Shown here: in pieces, positions 10,901-18,649 of the stretch
Layout: each line of letters starts with the position of its first letter
Position numbering within the stretch: position 1 is the stretch's first letter
Assembly (NCBI GenBank): GCA_002591745.1
Contig: PDLQ01000009.1
Location: 124,001-188,000 of the forward strand
Direction of reading: 5' to 3'
Source: Lewinellaceae bacterium SD302
Lineage (GTDB): Bacteria > Bacteroidota > Bacteroidia > Chitinophagales > Saprospiraceae
DNA: 64,000 bases
Notes under the pieces: generated by a model
Told to the model about the DNA's origin: nothing
What the model saw: only the letters and a program-made list of their open reading frames with translations
The model's database searches: none
Made by a program: the position numbers and the translations under genes

Positions 10901-13900
10901 CCGCATTGGCCACTAAAGGAGCAACCACCACCGGACAAGTCACCACCGGGTCAATATTGTCTTCCAAGGTAACATTCACCAGACACATTGCGGCGTTGCC
11001 GGCTGCGTCGGTACCGCTGATCGTGACCGTTTGAGTCGTGCCGTCGCCGCTGATCGCCGTGGCAGCTGCGGGCGTTTGACTCAGGGTGATCATCATCCCA
11101 CAGTTATCGTTTGTCAGCGTTTGGGTCGTCAGATCGGCCAGCGTGTAACTGCAATTCGCATCCACGTCTACGGTCAGGTCAGCCGGGCAGGTCAGGTTGG
11201 GGGGCGTGTTATCCAGAATCACGTAATCAAAACTACAGCTGGCGGTGTTTCCGTTCCCATCGTCGGCCGTGATCGTGATGACGGTCGTTAGTCCAGCAGG
11301 GCCGAGGTCCGAGGCCGTAATCATCGTGCCCGGAGGAGGGCTTTGGGTCAGCGAAATGCCCCCCATATCACACATACTGCTCACGTCGGTATCATCACGA
11401 AAATCCGGTACCAGGGCCGAACAGTTGACGTCCACGAAATCAGTCTGGGGGCTGGCCGGACAGGTGATACTCGGAGCCTGCATATCCACCAGCGTAACCA
11501 CGAAGGTACAGGGTAAGCCCACGTTGCCGGCTTCATCCGTCGGGGTCAGGCTTACGTTTATGGTACTATTGGGACCGGAAACGGGCGTGCCGGGGGCTGG
11601 GCTCTGGGTTACGCTCACCGCCATGCCGGCACTACAATTATCTTGTAAAGAACCGTTGTTGGTGTAATCAGGCAAAGGCACGTCGCAGGTCATATCCACA
11701 CCCAGATCCTGGTCGGCCGGGCAGGTAATGATTGGCGGTGTATTGTCTTCTAACAAAACCATGAAAGTGCAACTGGCTGAATTCCCAGCCTCGTCGGTAG
11801 CCGTCAGGGTGATCGTTTGGTCTGAACTAATAATGGTTCCCGGAGCGGGACTTTGGGTGACTAACAAAGTAGCCGTGCAATTGTCTCCGGCCGTGGCCAG
11901 GCCCGAATAATCCGTCAGGGTAAACTGACAACTGGCGTCCACCGATTCCGTTTGATCGGCCGGGCAAGAGATGGAGGGAGGCGTAATATCTTGCCGCTGT
12001 ATCGTGATATCACAGGTCACCGTATTGCTACCGTCATCGGCGGTAATGGTGACGATCTGTTGATCGGCGTTGAAGGCAGAACCAGCAATCGGGCTTTGGG
12101 TAATTGTAATGGTTCCAGCCGTTCCGCAATTATCGTTGGCTTGCACAACGCCAGTATAATCTCCCACCGTGACCGAACAGTCATTAGCATCCGCGTCGGC
12201 CATAATCACCGACGGGCAACTGAGGGTAGGTGGAGTCTGATCAACCACCGTCACACTAAAAGTACAGCCGGTATTGTTGACATTATTCGCCTGGTCGCGG
12301 GCAGTGATGGTGACCATCGTCACCCCCGGCATAGTAATATTCAAGCCCGGCGACGGATTCTGAAAAGTCTGGATCTGAGCACCGTTGCTACAGTTATCGC
12401 TTTTAGTGACTTGGTCGCGGTAGTCCGGCAATTGAGCCACACAATTCTGGTTCAGATTGATCGTCTGGTTAGCGGGGCAAACCACGTCCGGCGGCGTCTG
12501 ATCCAGAATACGGACGTTGATCGAGCAGGTACTTTGATTATTACTTTCGTCGCGTACGTTTAGCTGGACGGTCTGCACAAAGTTGGAGGCATTACTGTTA
12601 ACTAAGGTACCGACAGCGGGAACCTGGGTGAAGATCAGGTCACCAAAGTCCGTACAGTTATCAACGGCGTTTGTCTGGCTGGAAAGGTCGGGAATCAGTC
12701 CACGGCATTGAGCATCAGCCATGATGTCCAGGCTATTCACACAGCTGAGGAGAGGTGGGCTCTGGTCAAGGGTCGTTATCGTAGTTGTGCAATTTGCACT
12801 ATTTCCCGCCAGGTCCGTTGCCGTAATGGTTATGGTATTATCACCTAAAACAAGTGGGTCGCCAGCCGCCGGCAACTGCGTTAGCGTTAGGTCACTGGTG
12901 GCTGCACAATCATCGCTACTTTGAAGTCCGGATAACAAATCCGGGGTAATTGAGGTGCAGTTATCGTCTACCGGTTGGGTGCGGTTGCCCGGGCAGACGA
13001 TCTGGGGAGCTTCCGTATCGTCGATCATTACAGTGACTATATCGATACAGTTACCATCGTCGAATTGAATGTCTACCGTAGTGGGATAGGTCGCAACGTT
13101 ATCACCCAAAGTCACCTGTCCATCCGCCGTAACGGTGGTCCCGGTCGGGTCAGGCTGTACGACGGAGTAAGTCCCGTTGTTATTACCCACATCGGTCGTA
13201 AACTGGGGCAGTTCCTCACCGGGGCAGCCCGTCAAAGTAGGGGCAAAAATATTGGGTTCGTCAATCAGGTTGTCACCATCATTGTCTATTCCGTCGTCCG
13301 TACCATTACCATCACAAATTTCTTCACAGTTCAGCGAACCGATCATGGACAGGTTGTTGGTATAGTCACATTCGGCCGTACCGGTCACTGGAAAATCAGT
13401 TGCGAAGTCGAAAGGCAGATCGGCCTGGTCGAAACCAGCATCATTGACTACCATAAAGACGTTGTTCGGGCCATCTTGCCCGGCATAATCGATCACGCTG
13501 ACGGCTAGCGAAATCATGATGGATTCGCCGGGATTGACGTCCTCACCCAGGGTGATCACATCGATGAGCACCGCCTGGGTCTGGGTGGGATCTCCTTCGT
13601 AAAAAGCAACGGGAGTGGTGCCGGGTAAAATAGCAGCACCGGCATTTTCAACCTCTAACAGAATACTCACGAATTCCGGGCAGTCGGTAAAGTCACGTAC
13701 GGGCTCGTTGGTCATCGGATCGATAATTGCCTCCAGAGTAGCGTCGGCGGCAGGGAAGTTCCCTACCCCACTCTGGGTGCGAACAGGGCTCTGGACCAGG
13801 AAATTATTGTAATTGTCGATCAGTGCCGGGTTGAGCGGGTCTTGCTGAATAGCGGGGATGGTCAAATCGTCGTTGACATTCACCACATTGTATCCGTGCT

Positions 13901-15404
13901 GGTTCCAGACCGGACGGGTAGGCACCCAGGGTTGGTTGGCGCTGGTGTACACAGTTACCCACCCACTGCCACTGAACCCGGGTCCATTACCGTCCTGGGC
14001 CGTGACAATGATTTCCGCCGTACCATCACCATTGACATCAGCAACCAGAGGGTATTCGGTACGGGTACCGGCCTCACTGGGAATCCGTAAAAGTTCGGCC
14101 CCATCGATTCCGCTATAGACAAACAAATTGGCTTCCTCGGAATAGACCACTTCGTTCATACCGTCCCCGTCAAAGTCAAACAAAGTGGAACCGGTTCGCT
14201 GAGAACCATCGTCCAGACCGCTTCTGGACCAAAGAACAGAGAATGTATTATCAGCTTCTAGTTGTAACACGTAGTAAGCATTGCGGCCGGCGAAGCCTAA
14301 CTCCACGTCGCCGTCGCCATTAAAATCACCGATGTTGATACGACCACCGCTGCTCGTGTTGGGAATATTGAAAATTGACCCGATCCTTTGGCCAGTATAA
14401 GGATCCCAGGCGTAGACCCGGCCACCGTCCATGACTGCCACGTCCATTATTCCATCTCCGTTGATGTCGGAGATGCTGCTAAAGCCGTCGCCGGTAGTCC
14501 CGTCGCTGTCATTAAGCATCGATGCTTGCATAAAATCGCCCGATCCAGCCACTCCCGGCGTGAAATCGAAAGTATAGATGCGGTCGCCGGCCGCGTATTC
14601 CAGTCCGTTGGCTTCGGGGCCAAATACTGCGCCACCACCACCGGGAATTGGATCGCCTTCCTGGAAAAAATCGTAGACGATGGGAAAGCGGTCACTATTG
14701 CTGCCTCCGGCGTAGCCACCGTTATTCACACTCTCCGTGGAGTAAAGGATTCCGGTTTCCGAATCGAAGATGCGGCCACCTACGTAGACTTCGGGAATGC
14801 CGTCTCCGTTCAGATCAGCGATCTGAGGGGTACCGACACTGGTATCGTTGGTCTGGCCATTGGGTGTTTGCCAAACGGGGTTCGGGTTTCCAAACTCGTA
14901 GCGGGCTAAGCGGCGGTCGTATTCTACGTGAAAAATATCGCCCAATCCATTACGGTCTACGTCAGCGATGGCCACTTGGCCGAAAGGATGAGACCCGCCG
15001 GTGGGGATGCTCTGTAAGATCGTTCCATCGTCGCCGCTGTAGATTTGAATACGGGCGGGATTATTATCGCGAGTCACCAGGTCCGGAATACCGTCACCGT
15101 TCATGTCACCAACGTAAACGCCGGAACGCTGATCTATCGGGTAAGCCACGTGGTCGGTACGGTATAGTTCCGTCAGTTCGATCTGCTGGATCGGGGGTGG
15201 ACTGAACTCACAGTCTGGAGAAGGCTGGCCAAAGAAGAACTCTTCACACGGAGTGATGCCGGAACAGTCATCATCATAACAATCGATCAGACCGTCGCCG
15301 TCATCGTCGATTTCATTATCACAAATTTCCTGACAATAAACTGGAAGCGCATAAAAAACAATACAAATCCAAATTATGAATATCCTGGTGTAATCTTTTC
15401 TCAA
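1938..15404 (-). CDS. Giant secreted FG-GAP and multi-HYR-repeat protein (4488 aa)
   Basis: A single uninterrupted frame. Residues 1-25 are a signal peptide (I-F-I-I-W-I-C-I-V-F core). A short metal-binding MopE-like motif follows (C-D-N-E-I-D-D-D-G-D-G, about 28-38). Residues about 80-560 hold seven FG-GAP/VCBS-type calcium loops (D-x-N-G-D-G or close variants), typical of a beta-propeller. Another D-N-D-G-D motif precedes the repeat region. From about 750 to 4250 I count about 40 HYR modules of roughly 85 residues, each with C-P near the start, P-D-Y, D-N-C, T-Q-S-P-A-P-G and A-x-C, that is about four cysteines per repeat. The last 230 residues look like Ig/PKD-type folds and end W-D-G-N-D. 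HYR modules are Ig-like and usually adhesive, so a long cell-surface stalk or adhesin is likely. No T9SS C-terminal sorting domain is visible. Repeat DNA is diverged, arguing against recent duplication or misassembly. Confidence 0.9.
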   Translation of the reverse strand: MRKDYTRIFIIWICIVFYALPVYCQEICDNEIDDDGDGLIDCYDDDCSGITPCEEFFFGQPSPDCEFSPPPIQQIELTELYRTDHVAYPIDQRSGVYVGDMNGDGIPDLVTRDNNPARIQIYSGDDGTILQSIPTGGSHPFGQVAIADVDRNGLGDIFHVEYDRRLARYEFGNPNPVWQTPNGQTNDTSVGTPQIADLNGDGIPEVYVGGRIFDSETGILYSTESVNNGGYAGGSNSDRFPIVYDFFQEGDPIPGGGGAVFGPEANGLEYAAGDRIYTFDFTPGVAGSGDFMQASMLNDSDGTTGDGFSSISDINGDGIMDVAVMDGGRVYAWDPYTGQRIGSIFNIPNTSSGGRINIGDFNGDGDVELGFAGRNAYYVLQLEADNTFSVLWSRSGLDDGSQRTGSTLFDFDGDGMNEVVYSEEANLFVYSGIDGAELLRIPSEAGTRTEYPLVADVNGDGTAEIIVTAQDGNGPGFSGSGWVTVYTSANQPWVPTRPVWNQHGYNVVNVNDDLTIPAIQQDPLNPALIDNYNNFLVQSPVRTQSGVGNFPAADATLEAIIDPMTNEPVRDFTDCPEFVSILLEVENAGAAILPGTTPVAFYEGDPTQTQAVLIDVITLGEDVNPGESIMISLAVSVIDYAGQDGPNNVFMVVNDAGFDQADLPFDFATDFPVTGTAECDYTNNLSMIGSLNCEEICDGNGTDDGIDNDGDNLIDEPNIFAPTLTGCPGEELPQFTTDVGNNNGTYSVVQPDPTGTTVTADGQVTLGDNVATYPTTVDIQFDDGNCIDIVTVMIDDTEAPQIVCPGNRTQPVDDNCTSITPDLLSGLQSSDDCAATSDLTLTQLPAAGDPLVLGDNTITITATDLAGNSANCTTTITTLDQSPPLLSCVNSLDIMADAQCRGLIPDLSSQTNAVDNCTDFGDLIFTQVPAVGTLVNSNASNFVQTVQLNVRDESNNQSTCSINVRILDQTPPDVVCPANQTINLNQNCVAQLPDYRDQVTKSDNCSNGAQIQTFQNPSPGLNITMPGVTMVTITARDQANNVNNTGCTFSVTVVDQTPPTLSCPSVIMADADANDCSVTVGDYTGVVQANDNCGTAGTITITQSPIAGSAFNADQQIVTITADDGSNTVTCDITIQRQDITPPSISCPADQTESVDASCQFTLTDYSGLATAGDNCTATLLVTQSPAPGTIISSDQTITLTATDEAGNSASCTFMVLLEDNTPPIITCPADQDLGVDMTCDVPLPDYTNNGSLQDNCSAGMAVSVTQSPAPGTPVSGPNSTINVSLTPTDEAGNVGLPCTFVVTLVDMQAPSITCPASPQTDFVDVNCSALVPDFRDDTDVSSMCDMGGISLTQSPPPGTMITASDLGPAGLTTVITITADDGNGNTASCSFDYVILDNTPPNLTCPADLTVDVDANCSYTLADLTTQTLTNDNCGMMITLSQTPAAATAISGDGTTQTVTISGTDAAGNAAMCLVNVTLEDNIDPVVTCPVVVAPLVANADCTASLPDYTMNSSATDNCSGPGEISLTQSPAPATVISGAGTTQSVTITATDENNNIDQCVITVVLEDQADPVIDCPADQILVVDGNCEATVPNLASQATVSDNCTLSAQITVSQDVAPNTVLSNDGTIQTVVLTADDGNGNTANCSVQLTLEDNSPPIVTCPLAQELVLDAGCMAVLPDYSGQLSASDNCTDVASLTITQSPPAGSTVSGANTIVAVTFTVDDNNGNATTCQFNVTLTDESDPTVVCPANQVLNLDSDCQVEIPDFTGSATPADGCTMSGMIELIQSPGLGTVLAGHNQQQTVTITANDGNGNLANCSFTVSTADVTPPSIACPADLTVAVDNNCAFNLPDYRANATTADNCSEVVDIMLVQSPIGTALTSLNTPETITITATDQAGNSANCTFTVTPTDQTNPDIVCPAPQVIYLDGACSVNLPDFTALGTPTDNCTDEASIMVTQNPAENTNYVSLDSSIIMVTLTATDASGNTGTCSFQVDLQDTIRPTVICPVDTVIALDEDCNGEIPDRTGVVMADDNCSGSALTIIQSPEPGTTYSGDGTNVEVTYTITDSDGNQTTCTSLVTFEDQSPPDPVTCPDNQTLTTDDSCPIALPDYSDNVTVLDNCRAQEEIILTQAPSPGMTFMNNGTVVTVTITADDGNGNTEDCVFDVTLVDNVPLNLTCPGGQIVIASNDDCTGTLLDYSDQAEVSNECMSPAAGVTFVQTPMAGTILPSAQLNVPQTVTLNAEDANGNITSCDFLVTLIDTLPPVLTCPIDTVKPVDAACQYYLDDFRDQALVEDNCSPVGSIVLTQSPAENAPVQGPDGNQEVTITAEDADGNISNCVFMVTVQDTFPPNLQCPAPDTLFVNGDCEAVIPDYRSEAEKLDNCTAQGDVVITQSPAPGTVLSGDDTDQLITIEATDGSGNTSSCTFEINLQDTIRPDIICPGMQVINPDENCDALIGDYRGLATTMDNCATGGMITVSQLPAPGTILNGQGAANLITLTADDGNGNSTDCTLEVELVDNVPPQIACPPDTTVDLDGDCEYDLPDLRPMVNATDNCTAQMDIVLTQQPGIGATFSGHLTSIEAVVTADDGNGNQSQCSFNITLEDNTPPTIECPLLQIIVADDNCMGLIPDYTSLAQVDDNCTAIDLIRISQMPAPGTIITGDGTAEEITLTADDGNGNTVSCSFFARLEDQTPPSIACPADQVIFTDENCSVDLPDYTDLVMVSDNCTGAGMIAVDQIPSAGTTFSELGVNTLTLTADDGNGNTADCSFTVIVADNTPPELVCPPLSVVAGDESCIVSIADYRDSISVSDNCTATLSVNLTQTAPPGTMISGLGTSEELTITATDESGNSSNCIITVEVTDLTPPTISCPNDTTLATDANCTALVPDYTGLPEISDNCTEEGSLTVTQSPAAGSTLSEAGTITEITLTVTDENNNATSCTFEVTLIDTIDPVVICPANDTISVDGVCVINLNDYTGAAQSMDNCSDPTAMIITQMPAAGLELSGDGTTQEVMIMAEDESGNTTECVFTVVLEDTTEPMINCPADQELTADDDCTVPIPDYTGDATTSSSCDQGNMITVTQVPAPGTLISGHLATETITLTATDGSGNSVNCSFIVTPFDRTAPTIVDCPADQTEAVDAGCAFTIPDYWVTTPASADDNCRPTGTTATTATGDQIVYTQFPLPGTVLNGAFTSQTITLTANDGNGNVVSCAFELSLEDTTSPIIPVCAIDTIANPDASCTFTIEDYRNRIAPIDNCTDADDLVVMQAPPAGTQINGQGAVQEITLTVTDASGNMTTCSFELSLQDTISPSVECPENKVELIDGNCAFELPDYTSEATSNDNCSAMTTTVGQQPAPGTIFANEGTIIPVTLTADDGNGNTTSCTFEVRLDDVIPPVIDCPNDTTIFLDEVCAGTLPDLVPLTTAADNCAPAVSGNPILISQQPLAGTTYTGEGTSIDATLTADDQNGNTVNCVVTVSFRDTVRPMIVCPANDTIFTDSDCMAAIPDYRVQAVAMDNCTTSENITISQLAAPGTILDSDETLETITLTADDGNGNTRSCNFTVRLLDDDPPSIVCPPTQTQFADANCEVMVGDYTGLAVVEDNCTPNFGGNLVITQAPTLGSSFVGVQNQTVTLTADDGNGDTTNCAFQLEIRDNVEPMLTCPPTQTELSDATCIVTIGDYIGLAQASDNCVPPNTATSLVLTQNPAAGFTFSGFEESLDVTITATDSTGNSTFCVFTVELGDAIDPTVSCPPAQEIFGDELCAATLPDYRDLAIAEDNCDNAVTELTYVQSPAAGLPLNGANTSQTVTIEVTDRSGNNVSCDFVVTLRDTVSPTITCPPRDTLSVDGMCPVDLPDYTDNATVADNCTDETAIVVSQLPSAGTVFMNNPPDPNMIVVVTLTADDGNGNTSACDFEVELIDQTDPTIVCPGRQTLTADGSCEADVPDYTPLANTSSTCGDMSNLTITQTPAAGTVTLMGDSSTQLITLRVTDGSGNFAECTFDVILLDDTAPTIDVCPPDVTVFVDDNCETILEDYRPELTTSDNCEVQADMLITQSPEPGTIFSGGATQVAVLFTVDDRNGNATDCSATITLSDTIRPTIDCPANDTIFTDANCDAMIPDYTDATIMDNCSPIPDISIIQNPVPGTPISGQGSTRLVTLTIEDGFGNVNDCSLTVTLLDDDPPSIICPPSTTIDSGVDCGFTLPDYTSLGTADDNCASNLLTIVQSPDPDTLLTELNTTVEVTLTVTDGNNNQAECSFFVTTASATPPPPQLTVTLEEIPDETGGATATFNLNDALDPMAESNTTDADLDNDLQAGPGPYLVTFYESLADAEAETDAIIDPANYESADGGALIARLEDPSTGCFVLSQVLLTVRPQGTSDVVGEVTFCNKGPFILTLQGNALPASQSTTVTYQWTIVNPGPTGIQENDLLNPMQENLQIDTEGLNSGTLILQFQFFEDYGNGPVVPSVPALVEIELTNVGAGSFFWDGND

Positions 15405-15519
15405 ACCGCCTAATTTTCATGTAAATATTCACCATAAAGGTACGCAATTACCAAGTATATACTCTGATTCCAAACGGCCCAACCCAGGTGACTAAGTCCC
15501 GATAATCCACCACAAATTA

Positions 15520-15555
15520 TTACGGCAACGTCCGAGTCATCGAACGTTGCCGTAA
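15520..15555 (-). terminator. 12-bp perfect hairpin downstream of the LolA-like gene
   Basis: TTACGGCAACGT (15520-15531) and its exact reverse complement (15544-15555) are separated by a 12-nt loop. The hairpin lies 24 nt after the LolA-like stop on the minus strand and 116 nt before the giant gene's start. It would separate the two transcripts. There is no strong U-run, so Rho-independent function is likely but not certain. Confidence 0.6.
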
Positions 15556-15578
15556 ATGCGCACTGAATATGACGGTTA

Positions 15579-16265
15579 CTAGAACCGCAAATCCTCCACG
15601 TAATACCCCGGGTAATCGGATTTCTTAAAGACAAATCGACTGGCATCTAACGCCGGATTATCATTCAATTGATCCAGGTAAAAGGTAAAACGGCTACCAT
15701 CGCGGGAAAAAGCGGCCAGGCTACTTACTTGCTTGGCCTTGGCGTCCACCGTCATCCGTAGTTTGATGAATTCGCTCTCATCCCGGTCGACGGGCTTGAG
15801 TTCAATGGTTTGCAATCGCTTGCCACTAACGGTTTCTTCTCCCTGCAGTGCGAAAATGTACTTGTCCAGGTCGTAAAAGGTAAGCAGGTTCTGGGGCGTC
15901 AGCATTCCGCTTTCCTCGTCAGCCTCGGGCATATTTTCGATGTTGACGCTCTTGTTGTCGTGCATAATCACGTAAATGGCCTTGCCATCGCTGATTCCCT
16001 CCTGACCGGCCAGCTTGAAATGGAATTTGTCGCCGGAACGAGCCATGGAGCCTTTTTGGCTTTCGATCGCCTGGCCAGGCAGCTCGATGTCCATCCGAAA
16101 CATTGCTTCTATGTTAGCCATCCCCTCGTACTTCGCCTTAAGGGCCTTAACCAGTTTCAGAGCCTCGGGGTCAGAATCGGCGGAAGAAGTATAATTATTG
16201 GTTGGTTGGGCGAACAGGCCAGTGGCTAAAAAGCAGATGGCCAGCAGGGCAATAATGCGTTGCAT
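15579..16265 (-). CDS. LolA-like outer-membrane lipoprotein carrier
   Basis: 228 codons. The signal peptide spans residues 1-19 (I-I-A-L-L-A-I-C-F-L-A-T-G-L-F-A then Q). The mature part has the LolA-family layout: A-L-K-A-K-Y-E-G-M-A-N-I-E-A-M-F near the start, a run of strands including G-S-M-A-R-S-G-D-K-F-H-F-K, Q-N-L-L-T-F-Y-D-L-D-K-Y-I-F in the middle, and long amphipathic strands to the end. LolA shuttles lipoproteins across the periplasm from the LolCDE exporter to the outer membrane. Here a LolC/E-family permease gene starts divergently 144 bp away, which supports the assignment. Several Bacteroidota LolA paralogues have unknown cargo, so the role is family-level. Confidence 0.85.
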   Translation of the reverse strand: MQRIIALLAICFLATGLFAQPTNNYTSSADSDPEALKLVKALKAKYEGMANIEAMFRMDIELPGQAIESQKGSMARSGDKFHFKLAGQEGISDGKAIYVIMHDNKSVNIENMPEADEESGMLTPQNLLTFYDLDKYIFALQGEETVSGKRLQTIELKPVDRDESEFIKLRMTVDAKAKQVSSLAAFSRDGSRFTFYLDQLNDNPALDASRFVFKKSDYPGYYVEDLRF

Positions 16266-16409
16266 ACTCGTTTATTGAGTACCTGAAATTTTCATTTGCT
16301 TGAAATCGAATAAAAATTTCAGATGTTATTTTAATGATAAGACGTTGATAGAACGTCTCAGTCATCCCTTGGTATGTCAAGGAGACGTTAAAAGTTTTAC
16401 CTTCGCCCT

Positions 16410-17648
16410 ATGAATCTCTCCACCCGCATGGCCTGGCGTTATCTCTTCGCCAAAAAGAGTACGAACGCCATCAACATCATCACCATGATCGCCGCTTTCG
16501 GCGTGGCGGTGGGAGCTGCGGCTTTGGTACTGGCGTTGAGCGTATTCAATGGCTTCGAAGATCTCTTCCTGGGCATGTTCGACAGCCTGAACCCCGACGT
16601 GGAAATAACCGCAGCCGAGGGCAAGACCTTCAAGTATGTCAACGCCCAAAAGGACAGGCTGTACGAGATTCCCGGTGTAAAACTGGTGTCTTCTTCCCTG
16701 GAAGAAACGGCTTTTTTCACTTACCGCGACCGTCGCAGCGCCGGCAAGATCAAAGGGGTGGACCGGGATTACGTAGGCCTCAACCAGATCGACACCTCCA
16801 TTCGCCAGGGCTACTTTCAGTTGATCGATGATGCGGGTGAACGCACGACCGCCGTGGTCGGTCAGCAACTGGGGAATGCCCTGAATATCGATGTACTCAA
16901 CCAATTCGAGACCCTGGATATCTACATGGCAAAGCGGGAAAAGTCCAGGTCTGTTTTTTCGGGAGGGGACCTCAATTCGCTGGTCATCAAATCCGTGCTG
17001 CCGGTGGGCGTGGTGCAGGCCCAACAGAGTTTTGAAAACGATGCCGTACTGATCGATATTGACTTGGCGCGGGATTTATTGGGCTTCAAAGTAGCAGTGG
17101 TCTCGGCCCTGGAGATTAAACTGGCCCCCGGTTTTGACGAGCCGGAAACCTACGATCGTATCCGTGAAGTAATGGGGCCGGAATTCGTCATCAAAAATCG
17201 TCTGGAACAGGAAAGCGGTTTACTCAAACTGATGCGGATCGAGCGCTGGGTCACCTTCGCCATCGTAGCATTAATGATGGTACTGATCTCCTTCAATATG
17301 ATCGGTGCGCTATGGATGATCGTGCTGGAAAAACAAAAAGATATTTCTATCCTGCGCAGCATGGGCATGACGGGGCGGGACATCCGCAACGTTTTCCTGC
17401 GAGTCGGGCTGCTACTTTGCGTTCTAGGTATTGCCGTCGGCTTCAGTCTCGCCATTCTCTTCGGTTGGTTGCAAGAACATTACGTACTGATCCGGATTCC
17501 AGGCACCCTGATGGAAGCCTACCCGCTTTCCCTGCGCTGGACTGACTTTCCGGTTGTTGCGGCAGTGGTGATGGCCATTGGATTTTTGGCTTCGGTCTTA
17601 CCGGCGCGGCGCGCGCAACGAATTGAGGCCATTATACGGGAGGAGTGA
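16410..17648 (+). CDS. LolC/LolE-type ABC transporter permease (FtsX domain)
   Basis: 412 codons. M-A-W-R-Y-L-F-A-K-K-S at the N-terminus and the first membrane helix at about 20-47 (I-N-I-I-T-M-I-A-A-F-G-V-A-V-G) are the LolC/E start pattern. A large periplasmic domain of roughly 230 residues follows, then three helices (about 280-305, 325-352, 378-400) framing the FtsX cytoplasmic loop with K-Q-K-D-I-S-I-L-R-S-M-G. The family extracts lipoproteins from the inner membrane with a LolD ATPase, which is not in the window. A TACCTTCG sequence ends 8 nt before the ATG and resembles the -7 box of Bacteroidota promoters. The gene carries two copies of the 9-mer GCTACTTTG (17087 minus, 17411 plus). 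Confidence 0.9.
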   Translation: MNLSTRMAWRYLFAKKSTNAINIITMIAAFGVAVGAAALVLALSVFNGFEDLFLGMFDSLNPDVEITAAEGKTFKYVNAQKDRLYEIPGVKLVSSSLEETAFFTYRDRRSAGKIKGVDRDYVGLNQIDTSIRQGYFQLIDDAGERTTAVVGQQLGNALNIDVLNQFETLDIYMAKREKSRSVFSGGDLNSLVIKSVLPVGVVQAQQSFENDAVLIDIDLARDLLGFKVAVVSALEIKLAPGFDEPETYDRIREVMGPEFVIKNRLEQESGLLKLMRIERWVTFAIVALMMVLISFNMIGALWMIVLEKQKDISILRSMGMTGRDIRNVFLRVGLLLCVLGIAVGFSLAILFGWLQEHYVLIRIPGTLMEAYPLSLRWTDFPVVAAVVMAIGFLASVLPARRAQRIEAIIREE

Positions 17649-17708
17649 GCGCAGCCTAATTAAGCAGTCCATTAGGCGAAGAGCCGCGACGCGGCAAAAA
17701 AACTACTC

Positions 17709-18584
17709 ATGCCCACCACCTGGAAAGACCACACCCTACTCCACTTTTCAATGCTCTGCATCGCCACTTCCGGTGCCTTTGCCCGCTCACTGAGTATCTC
17801 CCCCACGGCTGCTATCTGGTGGCGCTGTTTGTTGGCCGTGGGAATCATGTTGGGTTATTGCCGTTACCGGGGGTTCTCCTTTCGGGTAGAAGGCCATCGC
17901 AACCGCTGGGTGGTCCTGGCTTCCGGAGTCTTGATGACTTTCCACTGGGTGGCTTACTTCTATGCTTTGGCCTGGTCGAACGTAGCGGTAGCCATGGTGG
18001 CAGTATTTACCTTTCCGGCCATCACTGCGATTCTGGAGCCGTTACTTTTAAAGCATCGATTTCAGCTTATACATATTTTACTCGCCGCTTTAGTCTTAAC
18101 CGGCGTAGCCATAATGGCTCCTTCCGCCGATCTGAGTAATGACCTGACCGCCGGTATCGCCATGGGCGTTTTCTCGGCCACCGTTTATGCAATCCGTAAT
18201 ATTCTGATGAAAACCCAGGTAAATAGTGTGCAAGGCTCGGTGCTGATGACCTATCAAGTAATCATTGCGGTCATCCTCTTACTGCCCCTGATCTTAATTA
18301 GCGGAGAAACGCCCTTAATAACGGACTGGCCAGCACTGATTGGCCTCGGGCTGATTACCACCGCCATTGGGCACACTTTGTTCCTGAATAGCTTTCGGGC
18401 GTTCTCAGTCACCACTGCGAGCTTGATCGGCAGCACCCAGCCGGTATATGGCATTGCATTTGGCTTTTTACTGCTGGGAGAGGTGCCGGGTTGGAATACA
18501 GTATGGGGCGGTGGGCTGATTCTGGCCTCAGTTGTGGTAGAGGCATTGAGAGCCGGACGATCCCGACTTATAACCAGGCCTTAG
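17709..18584 (+). CDS. EamA/DMT-family transporter
   Basis: 291 codons predicted as about ten membrane helices in two homologous halves, the hallmark of the drug/metabolite transporter superfamily. The first half contains R-S-L-S-I-S-P-T-A-A-I-W-W-R, then the W-V-A-Y-F-Y-A-L and A-V-F-T-F-P-A-I-T-A-I blocks. The second half has Y-A-I-R-N-I-L and ends with G-S-T-Q-P-V-Y-G-I-A-F-G-F-L-L-L-G-E, the standard EamA signature. Such proteins move small metabolites or amino acids across the inner membrane; the substrate cannot be told. It follows the LolC/E-like gene by 60 bp on the same strand and is convergent with the next lipoprotein gene. Confidence 0.9.
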   Translation: MPTTWKDHTLLHFSMLCIATSGAFARSLSISPTAAIWWRCLLAVGIMLGYCRYRGFSFRVEGHRNRWVVLASGVLMTFHWVAYFYALAWSNVAVAMVAVFTFPAITAILEPLLLKHRFQLIHILLAALVLTGVAIMAPSADLSNDLTAGIAMGVFSATVYAIRNILMKTQVNSVQGSVLMTYQVIIAVILLLPLILISGETPLITDWPALIGLGLITTAIGHTLFLNSFRAFSVTTASLIGSTQPVYGIAFGFLLLGEVPGWNTVWGGGLILASVVVEALRAGRSRLITRP

Positions 18585-18649
18585 CTCTACTCGAAGCTGA
18601 CTTAAAGGGCCCGTTTACGGCATATAAAATTAACGACTCAACAAATCCC

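Noticed and set aside
1938-15404. The HYR repeats as a CRISPR array or DNA-level tandem repeat
   Set aside because: The repeat is at protein level (about 255 bp per unit, much diverged in DNA), in one open frame.
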